This document shows, piece after piece, positions 53,391 to 61,297 of a DNA stretch of 64,000 bases. The first letter of the stretch is position 1, and each line of letters starts with the position of its first letter. The DNA comes from Paenibacillus sp. HWE-109 (lineage in GTDB: Bacteria; Bacillota; Bacilli; Paenibacillales; NBRC-103111), in contig NZ_CP091881.1 in assembly GCF_022163125.1 (NCBI RefSeq), forward strand, positions 5,828,001-5,892,000, written 5' to 3'. A model generated the notes under the pieces. The model ran no database searches and was not told where the DNA came from. It was given only the letters and a program-made list of their open reading frames with translations. Made by a program: the position numbers and the translations under genes.

Positions 53391-54865
53391 CGGCACTTAA
53401 CGAACTGGAATGTCCTTATAAGCGCTAAAATGACGCCTTTGTAAAATTAACAAACTGCAGGCACTTTATGGAGCAGAATTTGAGCGGAAATCCGATGTTT
53501 TCCTTGCAATAACGCATCTGGAATTCGCTATAATTTCAAATCCAGCCATTTTGATGGAATAAGAACTATGGGGTTCCTAAGATGCCTTCGAGCAAATAAG
53601 CACGTTTAGCTGCCTAATTTACGCCACGTAAAAGAAAAGAGGGCTTCCCCAAACATCCCCAAAAGGTCTGTCGACCTTTGAGAACGTAGCTGGCGGCACT
53701 TAACGAACTGGAATGTCCTTATAAGCGCTAAAATGACGAATTTGTAAAATTAACGAACTGCAGGCACTTTATGGAGCAGAATTTGAGCGGAAATCCAATG
53801 TTTTCCTTGCAATAACGCATCTGGAATTCGCTATAATTTCAAATCCAGCCATTTTGATGAAATAAGAATTATGGGGTTCCTAAGATGTCTTCGAGCAAAT
53901 AAGCACGTTTAGCAGCCTTATTTACACAACGTAAAGAAAAGAGGGCTTTCCCAAACATCCCCAAAAGGTCTGTCTGACCTTTGAGAACGTAGCTGGCGGC
54001 ACTTAACGAACTGGAATGTCCTTATAAGCGCTAAAATGGCGACTTTGTAAAATTAACGAACTGCAGGCACTTTATGGAGCAGAATTTGAGCGGAATTTCG
54101 AAGTTTTCCTTGCAATAACGCATCTGGAATTCGCTATAATTTCAAATCCAGCCATTTTGATGAAATAAGAATTATGGGGTTCCTAAGATGCCTTCGAGCA
54201 AATAAGCACGTTTAGCTGCCTAATTACGCCACGTAAAAGAAAAGAAGGCTTCCCCAAACATCCCCAAAAGGTCTATCGACCTTTGAGAACGTAGCTGGCG
54301 GCACTTAACGAACTGGAATGTCCTTATAAGCGCTAAAATGGCGACTTTGTAAAATTAACAAACTACAGGCACTTTATGGAGCAGAATTTGAGCAGAATTC
54401 CGATGTTTTCCTTGCAATAATAACGCATCTGGAATTCGCTATAATTTCAAATCCAGCCATTTTGATGAAATAAGAATTATGGGGTTCCTAAGATGCCTTC
54501 GAGCAAATAAGCACGTTTAGCTGCCTTATTTACACCACGTAAAGAAAAGAGAGCTTTCCCAAACATCCCCAAAAAGTCTGTCGACCTTTGAGAACGTAGC
54601 TGGCGGCAATTAACGAACTGGAATGTCCTTATAGACGCTAAAATGGCGACTTTGTGAAATTAACGAACTGCAGGCACTTTATGGAGCAGAATTTGAGCGG
54701 AATTTCGATGTTTCCCTTGCAATAACGCATCTGGAATTCACTATAATTTCAAATCCAGCCATTTTGAAGAAATAAGAATTATGGGGTTCCTAAGATGTAG
54801 GCTTGCTTAAAAGAAAAGAGGGCTTCCCAAAAGGTCTATCGACCTTTGAGAACAGCCCTCAACAC
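53391..54865. repeat. Tandem array of five ~303-bp units
   Basis: Units start with CGGCACTTAACGAACTGG or a close variant at 53391, 53694, 53997, 54299 and 54604, giving periods of 303, 303, 302 and 305. Units differ by only a few percent. The fifth lacks about 50 bases near its end and runs into the terminator of the gene at 54874. Each full unit contains two related sub-blocks (TTAACGAACTG...), a CTGGAATTcgcTATAATTTC segment with a -10-like TATAAT, and a hairpin AAAGGTC-tgtc-GACCTTT. No reading frame of note spans a unit. Confidence 0.95.
54810..54860 (-). terminator. Terminator of the WGxxGxxG-type gene
   Basis: Minus strand: GAGGGCT..CAAAGGTC pairs with GACCTTTTG..AGCCCTC (outer 54818-54824 with 54854-54860, inner stem 54830-54847), followed by TTTTCTTTT. 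Its inner stem is the same hairpin found in every unit of the tandem array. Confidence 0.85.
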
Positions 54866-54873
54866 AGCTAATG

Positions 54874-55512
54874 TTATTTGTAGCTCTCGTCTCTACGTTT
54901 GTTATTGCTCCGTAGGCCCGCTAACCCAAGTAGTCCTACTAATCCAAGCCAGCCCCAATTCATACTACTCTTGGTTTCTGTTGGCGTAGTAGCGTATGTC
55001 CGATAAGATGATGTGTCATAATTGCCGCTATTGGTACCTCTCGTCGTGCTCGTTCCATGAAGCTTCGTGCTCATACGGTCCATCATGTTATGACTGTATC
55101 CATTAATTTGTCCTAAAACACCCGTTCCTGTTCCATTATTGGAGTACGTGCTGGTTCCCGTTCCATTGTTAGAATAGGAACTCGTTCCCGTGGCGTTGTA
55201 AGCACCTGGACTCGTACTTGTTCCTGTCCCATAGGTGTTTGTTGTGCCATTCATCGTATTCCCTGAATAGGAATTAGTTGTCCCCGTTCCTGTGTTCAAT
55301 CCTGTAATTCCAGTACCTGTTCCGACCGTAGCATCATAATTGCTGCCTGTATATCCCGATGTTGTCGTAGTCCCCGTTCCCGTTACTCCCGAATTCCCCA
55401 TATCCGTGTTCATCGTAGTCGTTGCACTCGTATTGGCATGAGCACCCACAGCCCCAAAACTCAATGCAGTCGTTAGTGCTAACGTCAAAGTAATGGTCTG
55501 AAGCTTTTTCAT
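54874..55512 (-). CDS. Secreted Thr/Gly/Asn-rich protein with WGxxGxxG-type C-terminus
   Basis: A 212-residue protein: signal peptide (about 1-28, ending 'GAVGAHA'), a long low-complexity region rich in Thr, Gly, Ser and Asn with short repeats such as 'SNNGTGTSTYSNNGTGTG', then 'SSMNWGWLGLVGLLGLAGLR' and a basic/charged tail. The end resembles WGxxGxxG-CTERM sorting-type tails of Bacilli. Probably exported and membrane-held; function unknown. The start at 55512 (AGGGG 11 bases upstream) begins the signal peptide; longer starts to 55560 are less likely. Confidence 0.82.
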   Translation of the reverse strand: MKKLQTITLTLALTTALSFGAVGAHANTSATTTMNTDMGNSGVTGTGTTTTSGYTGSNYDATVGTGTGITGLNTGTGTTNSYSGNTMNGTTNTYGTGTSTSPGAYNATGTSSYSNNGTGTSTYSNNGTGTGVLGQINGYSHNMMDRMSTKLHGTSTTRGTNSGNYDTSSYRTYATTPTETKSSMNWGWLGLVGLLGLAGLRSNNKRRDESYK

Positions 55513-55664
55513 CCTGTCCATTTCCCCTCTCGACATGTAATGGTGGTGCAAAGTTATCATGCTCCTTAGACGCCACTTTTAACGGGGAACTTGTTGGAAA
55601 GGCAGGGGTCGCTTTCATCGTTTTTTTTCGCTACAATAAGATGGAAAGAAAGGAGCAATAACTC

Positions 55665-56621
55665 ATGTCGACCATCCTTCAGGAGTCGCCTCAATTATGG
55701 GGGGACAAACGTTTCCATACATGGAATTATGAAATGCGCGAGGCTTTTGGCGGAAAAGTATTTAAAGTTATGCTGGATGCCGGTTTTACTTGTCCCAATC
55801 GTGATGGCAGCATTGCCACCGGAGGCTGTACATTTTGCAGCGCGCGGGGTTCAGGAGACTTTGCGGGGAGCCGCCGCGATGATTTGGTTACCCAATTCAA
55901 CAAAATCAGGGATCTGCAGCACCAAAAATGGCCGGAAGCGAGCTATATTGGCTATTTTCAGGCTTACACTAACACCTATGCACCTGTGGAGGAATTGCGC
56001 GAGTATTATGAAACGATTCTCCAACAGCCAGGTGTCGTTGGCTTATCCATCGCTACCAGACCCGATTGCTTGCCCGACGATGTGATTGAATATTTGGCTG
56101 AACTTAATGAACGTACGTATTTGTGGGTGGAAATGGGCTTGCAGACCGTACATGAATCTACTTCTCAACTCATTAATCGAGCGCATGACACGCAGTGCTA
56201 TCTGGATGCGGTTGCCAAGCTTCGCAAGCATAACATTCGCACCTGTGCGCACATTATTTATGGATTGCCAGGCGAAACACACGAGATGATGCTAGACACC
56301 GGACGGGCCGTCGCACAAATGGATGTGCAGGGCATCAAGATTCACTTGCTCCACTTAATGCGCAAAACACCGATGGTTAAACAGTATGAAGCCGGCTTGC
56401 TGCAATTCCTCGAAAAAGATGAATATGTGAAGCTAATCGTAGATACACTCGAGTTCCTCCCACCGGAAATGATTGTTCATCGCTTAACTGGTGACGCGCC
56501 TAGAGACTTATTGATCGGGCCAATGTGGAGCCTCAAGAAATGGGAAGTATTGAATGCGTTTGATCATATGTTGAAGGAACGCAATACATGGCAAGGCAAG
56601 CTTTGGACTGGGAAAAAGTGA
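55665..56621 (+). CDS. ytqA: Radical SAM protein YtqA (TIGR01212 family)
   Basis: A 318-residue radical SAM protein. The iron-sulphur cysteines are C43, C55 and C58 ('CPNRDGSIATGGCTFC'), the spaced form typical of this family. Other marks are 'YIGYFQAYTNTYAPVEEL' and 'LWVEMGLQTVHESTSQLINR'. Linkage to ytqB (57301) is conserved in Bacillus. Function is unproven but probably RNA modification. Ribosome site AAAGGAGCAATAACTC. Confidence 0.92.
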   Translation: MSTILQESPQLWGDKRFHTWNYEMREAFGGKVFKVMLDAGFTCPNRDGSIATGGCTFCSARGSGDFAGSRRDDLVTQFNKIRDLQHQKWPEASYIGYFQAYTNTYAPVEELREYYETILQQPGVVGLSIATRPDCLPDDVIEYLAELNERTYLWVEMGLQTVHESTSQLINRAHDTQCYLDAVAKLRKHNIRTCAHIIYGLPGETHEMMLDTGRAVAQMDVQGIKIHLLHLMRKTPMVKQYEAGLLQFLEKDEYVKLIVDTLEFLPPEMIVHRLTGDAPRDLLIGPMWSLKKWEVLNAFDHMLKERNTWQGKLWTGKK

Positions 56622-56703
56622 TGATACTAAGTGAAGATATAAAACCAAAATGACATTTGCTCCGTTTCCTTTAGTAGTGAGAATGAAAAAGGAGATGGAT
56701 GCG

Positions 56704-57282
56704 ATGAAATTGTGGATTTGGACATCTGTGTTGAGTTTGATGATCGTTGGTTCGGGGTGTGCGAAGGAATCGGCTTCGAACGTGGTACCGACGGCAGCGG
56801 CTACTGCCACCGCTAGTGATAGTGCGGCACCGACGGCGAGTGCGGGGCCGACAACGGCGCCAGCGGCAATTGCGACGCCGGCTGCTACGGCGACGCCGCG
56901 GCCTAGCGTCGCGCCGGTGCCAAGTGCTGCGGCAGCGACCGCAGCACCAGTGGCGACGGCTACGCCGAAGCCGTCGCCCACACCAGCGCCTGCGCCTGCC
57001 AGCGCGGCGCCTACACCATCCGCCAAGCCGCAGGCGGACGAAGGAGCGACCAGCACCGCTGCCAAAGCGCAGGTGCTGTACAAGGACAACTGCATGGCCT
57101 GCCACGGGGCAGGGCTTGCTGGCGACTTTGGGCCGAACCTGACGAAAGTCGGTTCGCACAAAACCAAGGATGAAATCGCTGCGCAGATTCTCAAAGGCAA
57201 AGGCGATATGCCGCCATTCGAAAGCGCATTGAAATCCGATGAAATCGAGGCGCTAGCCACTTGGCTGGCCGCCAAAAAATAG
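56704..57282 (+). CDS. Lipoprotein c-type cytochrome with long Ala/Pro/Thr linker
   Basis: A 192-residue membrane-attached cytochrome. Lipobox 'LMIVGSGC' with C19, then about 90 residues of Ala, Pro, Thr and Ser (about 28-118), then a small class I haem domain: 'CMACH' (C130, C133, H134) and the axial methionine M169 in 'GDMPPF'. It resembles Bacillus cytochrome c551 (CccB) in anchoring and size of the haem domain. The ATG at 56704 fits AAGGAG; upstream ATGs in frame overlap that site. It interrupts the usual ytqA-ytqB pair. The linker DNA is much more GC-rich than its surroundings. Confidence 0.93.
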   Translation: MKLWIWTSVLSLMIVGSGCAKESASNVVPTAAATATASDSAAPTASAGPTTAPAAIATPAATATPRPSVAPVPSAAAATAAPVATATPKPSPTPAPAPASAAPTPSAKPQADEGATSTAAKAQVLYKDNCMACHGAGLAGDFGPNLTKVGSHKTKDEIAAQILKGKGDMPPFESALKSDEIEALATWLAAKK

Positions 57283-57300
57283 CATGGAGGCTTATCTAGC

Positions 57301-57879
57301 ATGGGTTTTGTTTCTGTTTTAGGCTTTGCTCATCAACTCATCGGGCAGCGTGCCCAGTCGGGCGATACCGTGATTGACGCGACCCTTGGCAATGGCGTCG
57401 ATGCCTTGTTCTTGGCAAAGCTGGTGGGCAGCCGCGGCAGTGTATACGGCTTCGACATCCAGCAGCAAGCGCTGGATCAAACCAAGATGCGTCTGGACAA
57501 AGAACTTCCAGACGCATCTTCTTATGTACACATGAGCTTATGCAGCCATGCGCTCATGGAAGCGGCTGTGCCGCAAGACCGCCACGGCAAGGTTGCGGCG
57601 GTGGCCTTCAATCTCGGCTACCTGCCAGGTGCCGATCCAAGTACAATCACTACGCAGGAATCGACGATTCCTGCGCTGGAAGCCGCCCTCCGACTGCTCC
57701 GCAAAGGAGGAATCGTGACCATCGTGCTGTATAGCGGGCACGATGGCGGGTCCGAAGAAGCCGCTGCCGTCGAAAACTGGTCGCAGCAGCTTCCGCTCGC
57801 AGCCTTTCAGGTGCTGCGCTACCAATTTTTAAATACAAGCGCACACGCGCCCTATCTGTTAGCTGTAGAAAAAAGATAG
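57301..57879 (+). CDS. ytqB: SAM-dependent methyltransferase YtqB
   Basis: A 192-residue class I methyltransferase: 'DTVIDATLGNGVDALFLAKL' is the SAM motif I, 'VYGFDIQQQAL' motif II and 'AVAFNLGYLPGADPS' the PF06962-type catalytic stretch (N-L-G-Y). The family (YtqB) is related to rRNA/tRNA methylases. Ribosome site GGAGGCTTATCTAGC. Likely one unit with ytqA and the cytochrome gene. Confidence 0.92.
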   Translation: MGFVSVLGFAHQLIGQRAQSGDTVIDATLGNGVDALFLAKLVGSRGSVYGFDIQQQALDQTKMRLDKELPDASSYVHMSLCSHALMEAAVPQDRHGKVAAVAFNLGYLPGADPSTITTQESTIPALEAALRLLRKGGIVTIVLYSGHDGGSEEAAAVENWSQQLPLAAFQVLRYQFLNTSAHAPYLLAVEKR

Positions 57880-57950
57880 ACGCATGATATAATGCTAGAG
57901 AGTGGTAGCAGTATTTGGTACAGAAGAACATAGAGAAAGTAGGGATAGTT

Positions 57951-58916
57951 TTGAAATCGTACCCGCTTCAATTTCAACCTGAAATGAAAGAACGCGTCTG
58001 GGGAGGAAGAGCCCTGGAGAGATTTGGTTTTCAGCTTCCGGAAGGCGCGATTGGCGAAGGCTGGATGATCGGCGATCACCCGAATGGCACAACGAAAGTA
58101 CTTAACGGCGAGTTAGCCGGTCTTGGCCTGGATGAAATTCGCGAAAAATACGGCAAAACCTTATTCGGCTCCAAAGGCTTTTCGGAGAAAAATGGCCGCT
58201 TCCCGCTCTTGATCAAACTGCTCGATTGTGAAGACGATCTTTCCGTGCAAGTGCATCCCAACGATCACTACAAGAATCTGGCTGCCGGCGAGTTAGGCAA
58301 AACAGAGATGTGGTACATCCTGGACGCCAAACCCGGTGCCAAAATTATATATGGCATGAAAGAAGGCGTCACCCGCGAAAGCCTGGCTCAAGCCATTGCA
58401 GAGAACCGCATTCTGGATTGTTTGCAAGAAGTGCCCGTGGAAGCCGGTGATTCCTTCTACATCCCTGCTGGTACTGTCCATGCCTTAGGCGCAGGCGTGC
58501 TGGTTGCTGAAATTCAACAAAACTCAGATACGACTTATCGTCTATATGACTACAACCGTCCAGGACTGGATGGCAAGCCTCGTGACTTGCATATTGAGGA
58601 TTCACTCAATGTCATTGCCTATGAGGGATCCGGCTCCACGCGGATGAAAACCGATAATGCTACTGTAGGTACTTGGCTTACGCTGGCTGAATCTCCTTTT
58701 TTCACTGTGGAAAAAGGTCTCGTTGGACCTAAGTGGGAGCTCAACACTTCTCCTGAAAGCTTCGTCATCCTAGTTATCGCGGACGGAAATGGTACGCTGC
58801 AATGGGCTGATGGCAGCATTGCCACTAAGCCAGGCGACTGCTTCCTGCTCCCCGCTGATCTCGGCAGCTATGCCTTGGAAGGCAGCATGACCGTGATTCG
58901 CAGTTATTTGCCTTAA
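57951..58916 (+). CDS. manA: Mannose-6-phosphate isomerase, class I
   Basis: A 321-residue zinc enzyme that interconverts mannose-6-phosphate and fructose-6-phosphate. Marks are 'FQPEMKERVWGGRAL', the zinc site 'LSVQVHPND' and 'GKTEMWYILDAKPGA', and 'YIPAGTVHALG'. I place the start at TTG 57951 (preceded by AGTAGGGATAGTT), which gives the standard N-terminus 'MKSYPLQFQPE'; an earlier TTG at 57915 adds unrelated residues. Confidence 0.94.
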   Translation: MKSYPLQFQPEMKERVWGGRALERFGFQLPEGAIGEGWMIGDHPNGTTKVLNGELAGLGLDEIREKYGKTLFGSKGFSEKNGRFPLLIKLLDCEDDLSVQVHPNDHYKNLAAGELGKTEMWYILDAKPGAKIIYGMKEGVTRESLAQAIAENRILDCLQEVPVEAGDSFYIPAGTVHALGAGVLVAEIQQNSDTTYRLYDYNRPGLDGKPRDLHIEDSLNVIAYEGSGSTRMKTDNATVGTWLTLAESPFFTVEKGLVGPKWELNTSPESFVILVIADGNGTLQWADGSIATKPGDCFLLPADLGSYALEGSMTVIRSYLP

Positions 58917-58926
58917 CCCCTTCAAG

Positions 58927-58969
58927 CCCCTCGATCCACTTCATTTGGATTGAGGGGTTTTTCTTTTTT
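58927..58969 (+). terminator. Terminator of manA
   Basis: CCCCTCGATCCA (58927-58938) pairs with TGGATTGAGGGG (58946-58957), followed by TTTTTCTTTTTT. Confidence 0.92.
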
Positions 58970-58987
58970 GGGGTGATAGAAACAACA

Positions 58988-59030
58988 AAGAGGCGATCCT
59001 CCAGGTTGAAAACCTAGCGAACAGCCTCTT
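58988..59030 (-). terminator. Terminator of the IMP dehydrogenase gene
   Basis: AAGAGGC (58988-58994) pairs with GCCTCTT (59024-59030), with an inner CCAGGTT/AACCTAG stem; on the minus strand TTTGTTGTTT follows. Confidence 0.8.
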
Positions 59031-59057
59031 CATTATTCCGATGCCTCGTCCTAGCAG

Positions 59058-60557
59058 CTATTCTTCCGACAAGCTGCTTTCTTTGAGGATAACGTCATGC
59101 GCGCCGCCTTCGACTAGACTGGTAGCGGAAACGAGAGCGATTCTCGCATTCTGTTTCAGCTCATCCAGGTTCAAGGAACCGCAGTTGCACATGGTCGATT
59201 TTATTTTACCAATCGTCTTGTCCAGGTTCTCCTGCAGGCTGCCCGCGTAAGGAACGTAAGAATCTACGCCTTCCTCGAACAAGAGCTTGCTCTTGCCGCC
59301 TGTGTCATAGCGCTGCCAGTTGCGTGCACGGTTGGAGCCTTCGCCCCAGTACTCTTTCACGAAGTTATTGCCGACTTTGAGTTTACGCGTTGGGCTCTCA
59401 TCGAAACGGGCAAAGTATCTGCCCAACATAACGAAATCAGCGCCCATCGCCAAAGCGAGAGTAACATGGTAGTCATGTACAATACCACCATCAGAACAAA
59501 TTGGAATATAAGTACCTGTTTCTTTGAAGTACTGGTCTCTGGCTTCGACGACTTCCATGATGGAGGAGGCTTGGCCGCGGCCGATTCCTTTTTGTTCACG
59601 CGTGATACAGATCGATCCGCCGCCGATGCCCACTTTGATAAAGTCAGCGCCGGATTCTACTAAGTATAGGAAACCTTCGCGGTCTACCACGTTGCCTGCA
59701 CCTATTTTTACGTTAAAATTCTTTTTGACATACTGAACGGTCTCACGCTGCCATTCACTGTAGCCGTCCGATGAATCGATGACCAGAATGTCTACTCCCG
59801 CTTCAACAAGAGCGGGCACTCTTTCTTGATAATCCTTCGTATTGATACCAGCGCCAACAATATAGCTTTTATTGCTATCCAGAAGCTCTAGCGGATTCTC
59901 TTTGTGCTCATCATAGTCTTTGCGGAAAACGAGCGTGTCCAGCTTCTGCTGCTCATCTACAATCGGCAAACAGTTTAATTTGTGATCCCAGATCAGATTG
60001 TTCGCTTCCGACAAGGTAATCCCTGATTTTCCGTAAATCAATTTCTCGAAAGGCGTCATGAACTGATGAATTGGACGATTCAGCGGGTCGCGGCTAAGGC
60101 GATAATCTCTTCCCGTTACAATACCAAGCAGTTTCCCGTTCGCTGTACCATCGTCCGTAATAGCAACTGTGGAGTGTCCTGTTTCTTCCTTCAAAGCAAG
60201 CAAATCGCTAAGGGTATGATCCGGCGTCAAGTTATTGCGGCTAACGACGAAGCCGGCTTTGTATCCTTTGACCTTGCGTACCATTGCCGCTTCTTCTTCA
60301 ATGGACTGCGAGCCAAAAATAAACGAAATCCCGCCACAACGCGCCAAAGCAATCGCCATTCCATCATCGGATACGGCTTGCATGACAGCAGATGAAAACG
60401 GGATATTCAGTGAGATGGCAGGCTCCTCACCTTGGTTGAACTTGACTAACGGCGTCTTCAGCTTCACATTCGCTGGTGTACATTCCTTCGTTGTAAGATT
60501 AGGAATCAACAGAAACTCACTAAACGTACGGGATGGTTCCATGTAATACGTGGCCAC
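59058..60557 (-). CDS. guaB: IMP dehydrogenase, Tritrichomonas type
   Basis: A 499-residue enzyme that oxidises IMP to XMP in guanine nucleotide synthesis. It has the TIM barrel and an inserted CBS-containing region (about 110-220). The catalytic cysteine is C317 in 'GIGGGSICITREQKGIGRGQ', and the mobile flap reads 'YWGEGSNRARNWQRYD' with the Arg-Tyr pair R416-Y417. These motifs are those of the Tritrichomonas foetus enzyme and differ from Bacillus GuaB ('GPGSICTTR', 'YRGMGS'). GTG start at 60557 after GAGGAGGAAATCGCAAA. It may be a second IMPDH beside a standard GuaB elsewhere (inference). Confidence 0.94.
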   Translation of the reverse strand: MATYYMEPSRTFSEFLLIPNLTTKECTPANVKLKTPLVKFNQGEEPAISLNIPFSSAVMQAVSDDGMAIALARCGGISFIFGSQSIEEEAAMVRKVKGYKAGFVVSRNNLTPDHTLSDLLALKEETGHSTVAITDDGTANGKLLGIVTGRDYRLSRDPLNRPIHQFMTPFEKLIYGKSGITLSEANNLIWDHKLNCLPIVDEQQKLDTLVFRKDYDEHKENPLELLDSNKSYIVGAGINTKDYQERVPALVEAGVDILVIDSSDGYSEWQRETVQYVKKNFNVKIGAGNVVDREGFLYLVESGADFIKVGIGGGSICITREQKGIGRGQASSIMEVVEARDQYFKETGTYIPICSDGGIVHDYHVTLALAMGADFVMLGRYFARFDESPTRKLKVGNNFVKEYWGEGSNRARNWQRYDTGGKSKLLFEEGVDSYVPYAGSLQENLDKTIGKIKSTMCNCGSLNLDELKQNARIALVSATSLVEGGAHDVILKESSLSEE

Positions 60558-60694
60558 TTTGCGATTTCCTCCTCATCGATCCATAGGTAAATTTTTTCAA
60601 TCTTATCACTAACCTTACCGAAAGGTCAATGGATTTTTCAGGGAATCATATACCTATAATTCCAATGAATTTATAGGTATATTCACGTAAATAC

Positions 60695-60743
60695 CAAAAA
60701 AAGAAGCTTCCAATTCTACTTAGCGTAGTTTTAGAAGCTTCTT
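60695..60743 (-). terminator. Terminator of the PNPOx-like gene
   Basis: AAGAAGCTTC (60701-60710) pairs with GAAGCTTCTT (60734-60743); a TTTTTTT run follows on the minus strand. Confidence 0.9.
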
Positions 60744-60754
60744 CTTCGGCTCTC

Positions 60755-61180
60755 TTATTTCTGCCAAACTTGAGGCTTGGAGTCTCCGTTCGTGTATTCG
60801 ATTGAAGACGGCAAAATCTCCAATACCACGAACTCAGGATCATGAGGTCCTTCGAACCATTGCTTTAATTCATCATTCCACAGCTTCTCCCTGAGCGCAT
60901 TATCATTGCTGATCGCAGCCGTTGCTTGAATTTGCAAAATTTCCGATGATGCTTTGCCATCATATCCGACCAGAATATGTACATTCGGATTGTCACGCAG
61001 CTCGTCCACTTTATCCGTCTTCTTGTTGGTCGCTAGATAAATGGTTAATCCATCATGAAATAGCGCCATGTATCTCACTTTAGGCTTCTTCCCGTCGACA
61101 GTAGCAAAAGAGCAAATCTGATTGGCATCCAGCACCTTTGCGATCTGTTCTTCCAACTGCTTGTTCTTGGTTTCAATCAT
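60755..61180 (-). CDS. Pyridoxamine 5'-phosphate oxidase-fold protein
   Basis: A 141-residue split-barrel flavin-binding-type protein ('ICSFATVDGKKPKVRYM', 'IYLATNKKTDKVDEL', 'NVHILVGYD'). It resembles general stress protein 26-like members and lacks the C-terminal part of true PdxH. Probably binds FMN or F420-like cofactor; substrate unknown. Ribosome site GAGAGGAGAG. Confidence 0.88.
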   Translation of the reverse strand: MIETKNKQLEEQIAKVLDANQICSFATVDGKKPKVRYMALFHDGLTIYLATNKKTDKVDELRDNPNVHILVGYDGKASSEILQIQATAAISNDNALREKLWNDELKQWFEGPHDPEFVVLEILPSSIEYTNGDSKPQVWQK

Positions 61181-61261
61181 CTCGAAACTCTCCTCTCGGG
61201 TATCCTGTTAGGTTAAACTCAACTACCATAGATTACCCTTGAAGCTGTGTTTTCAAACATC

Positions 61262-61291
61262 AAAAAGCCCCAGACAACAATCGTCTGGGGC
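61262..61291 (-). terminator. Terminator of the B12-binding radical SAM gene
   Basis: GCCCCAGAC (61267-61275) pairs with GTCTGGGGC (61283-61291), then TTTTTG on the minus strand. Confidence 0.92.
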
Positions 61292-61297
61292 GTATTC

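Noticed and set aside
53391..54865. CRISPR array
   Set aside because: The repeats are ~303 bases, head to tail, with no short-repeat/unique-spacer pattern and no cas genes nearby.
56508..57302. 264-codon minus-strand frame opposite the cytochrome gene
   Set aside because: Produced by the GC-rich Ala/Pro/Thr linker codons; the plus-strand frame has a lipobox and haem motif.
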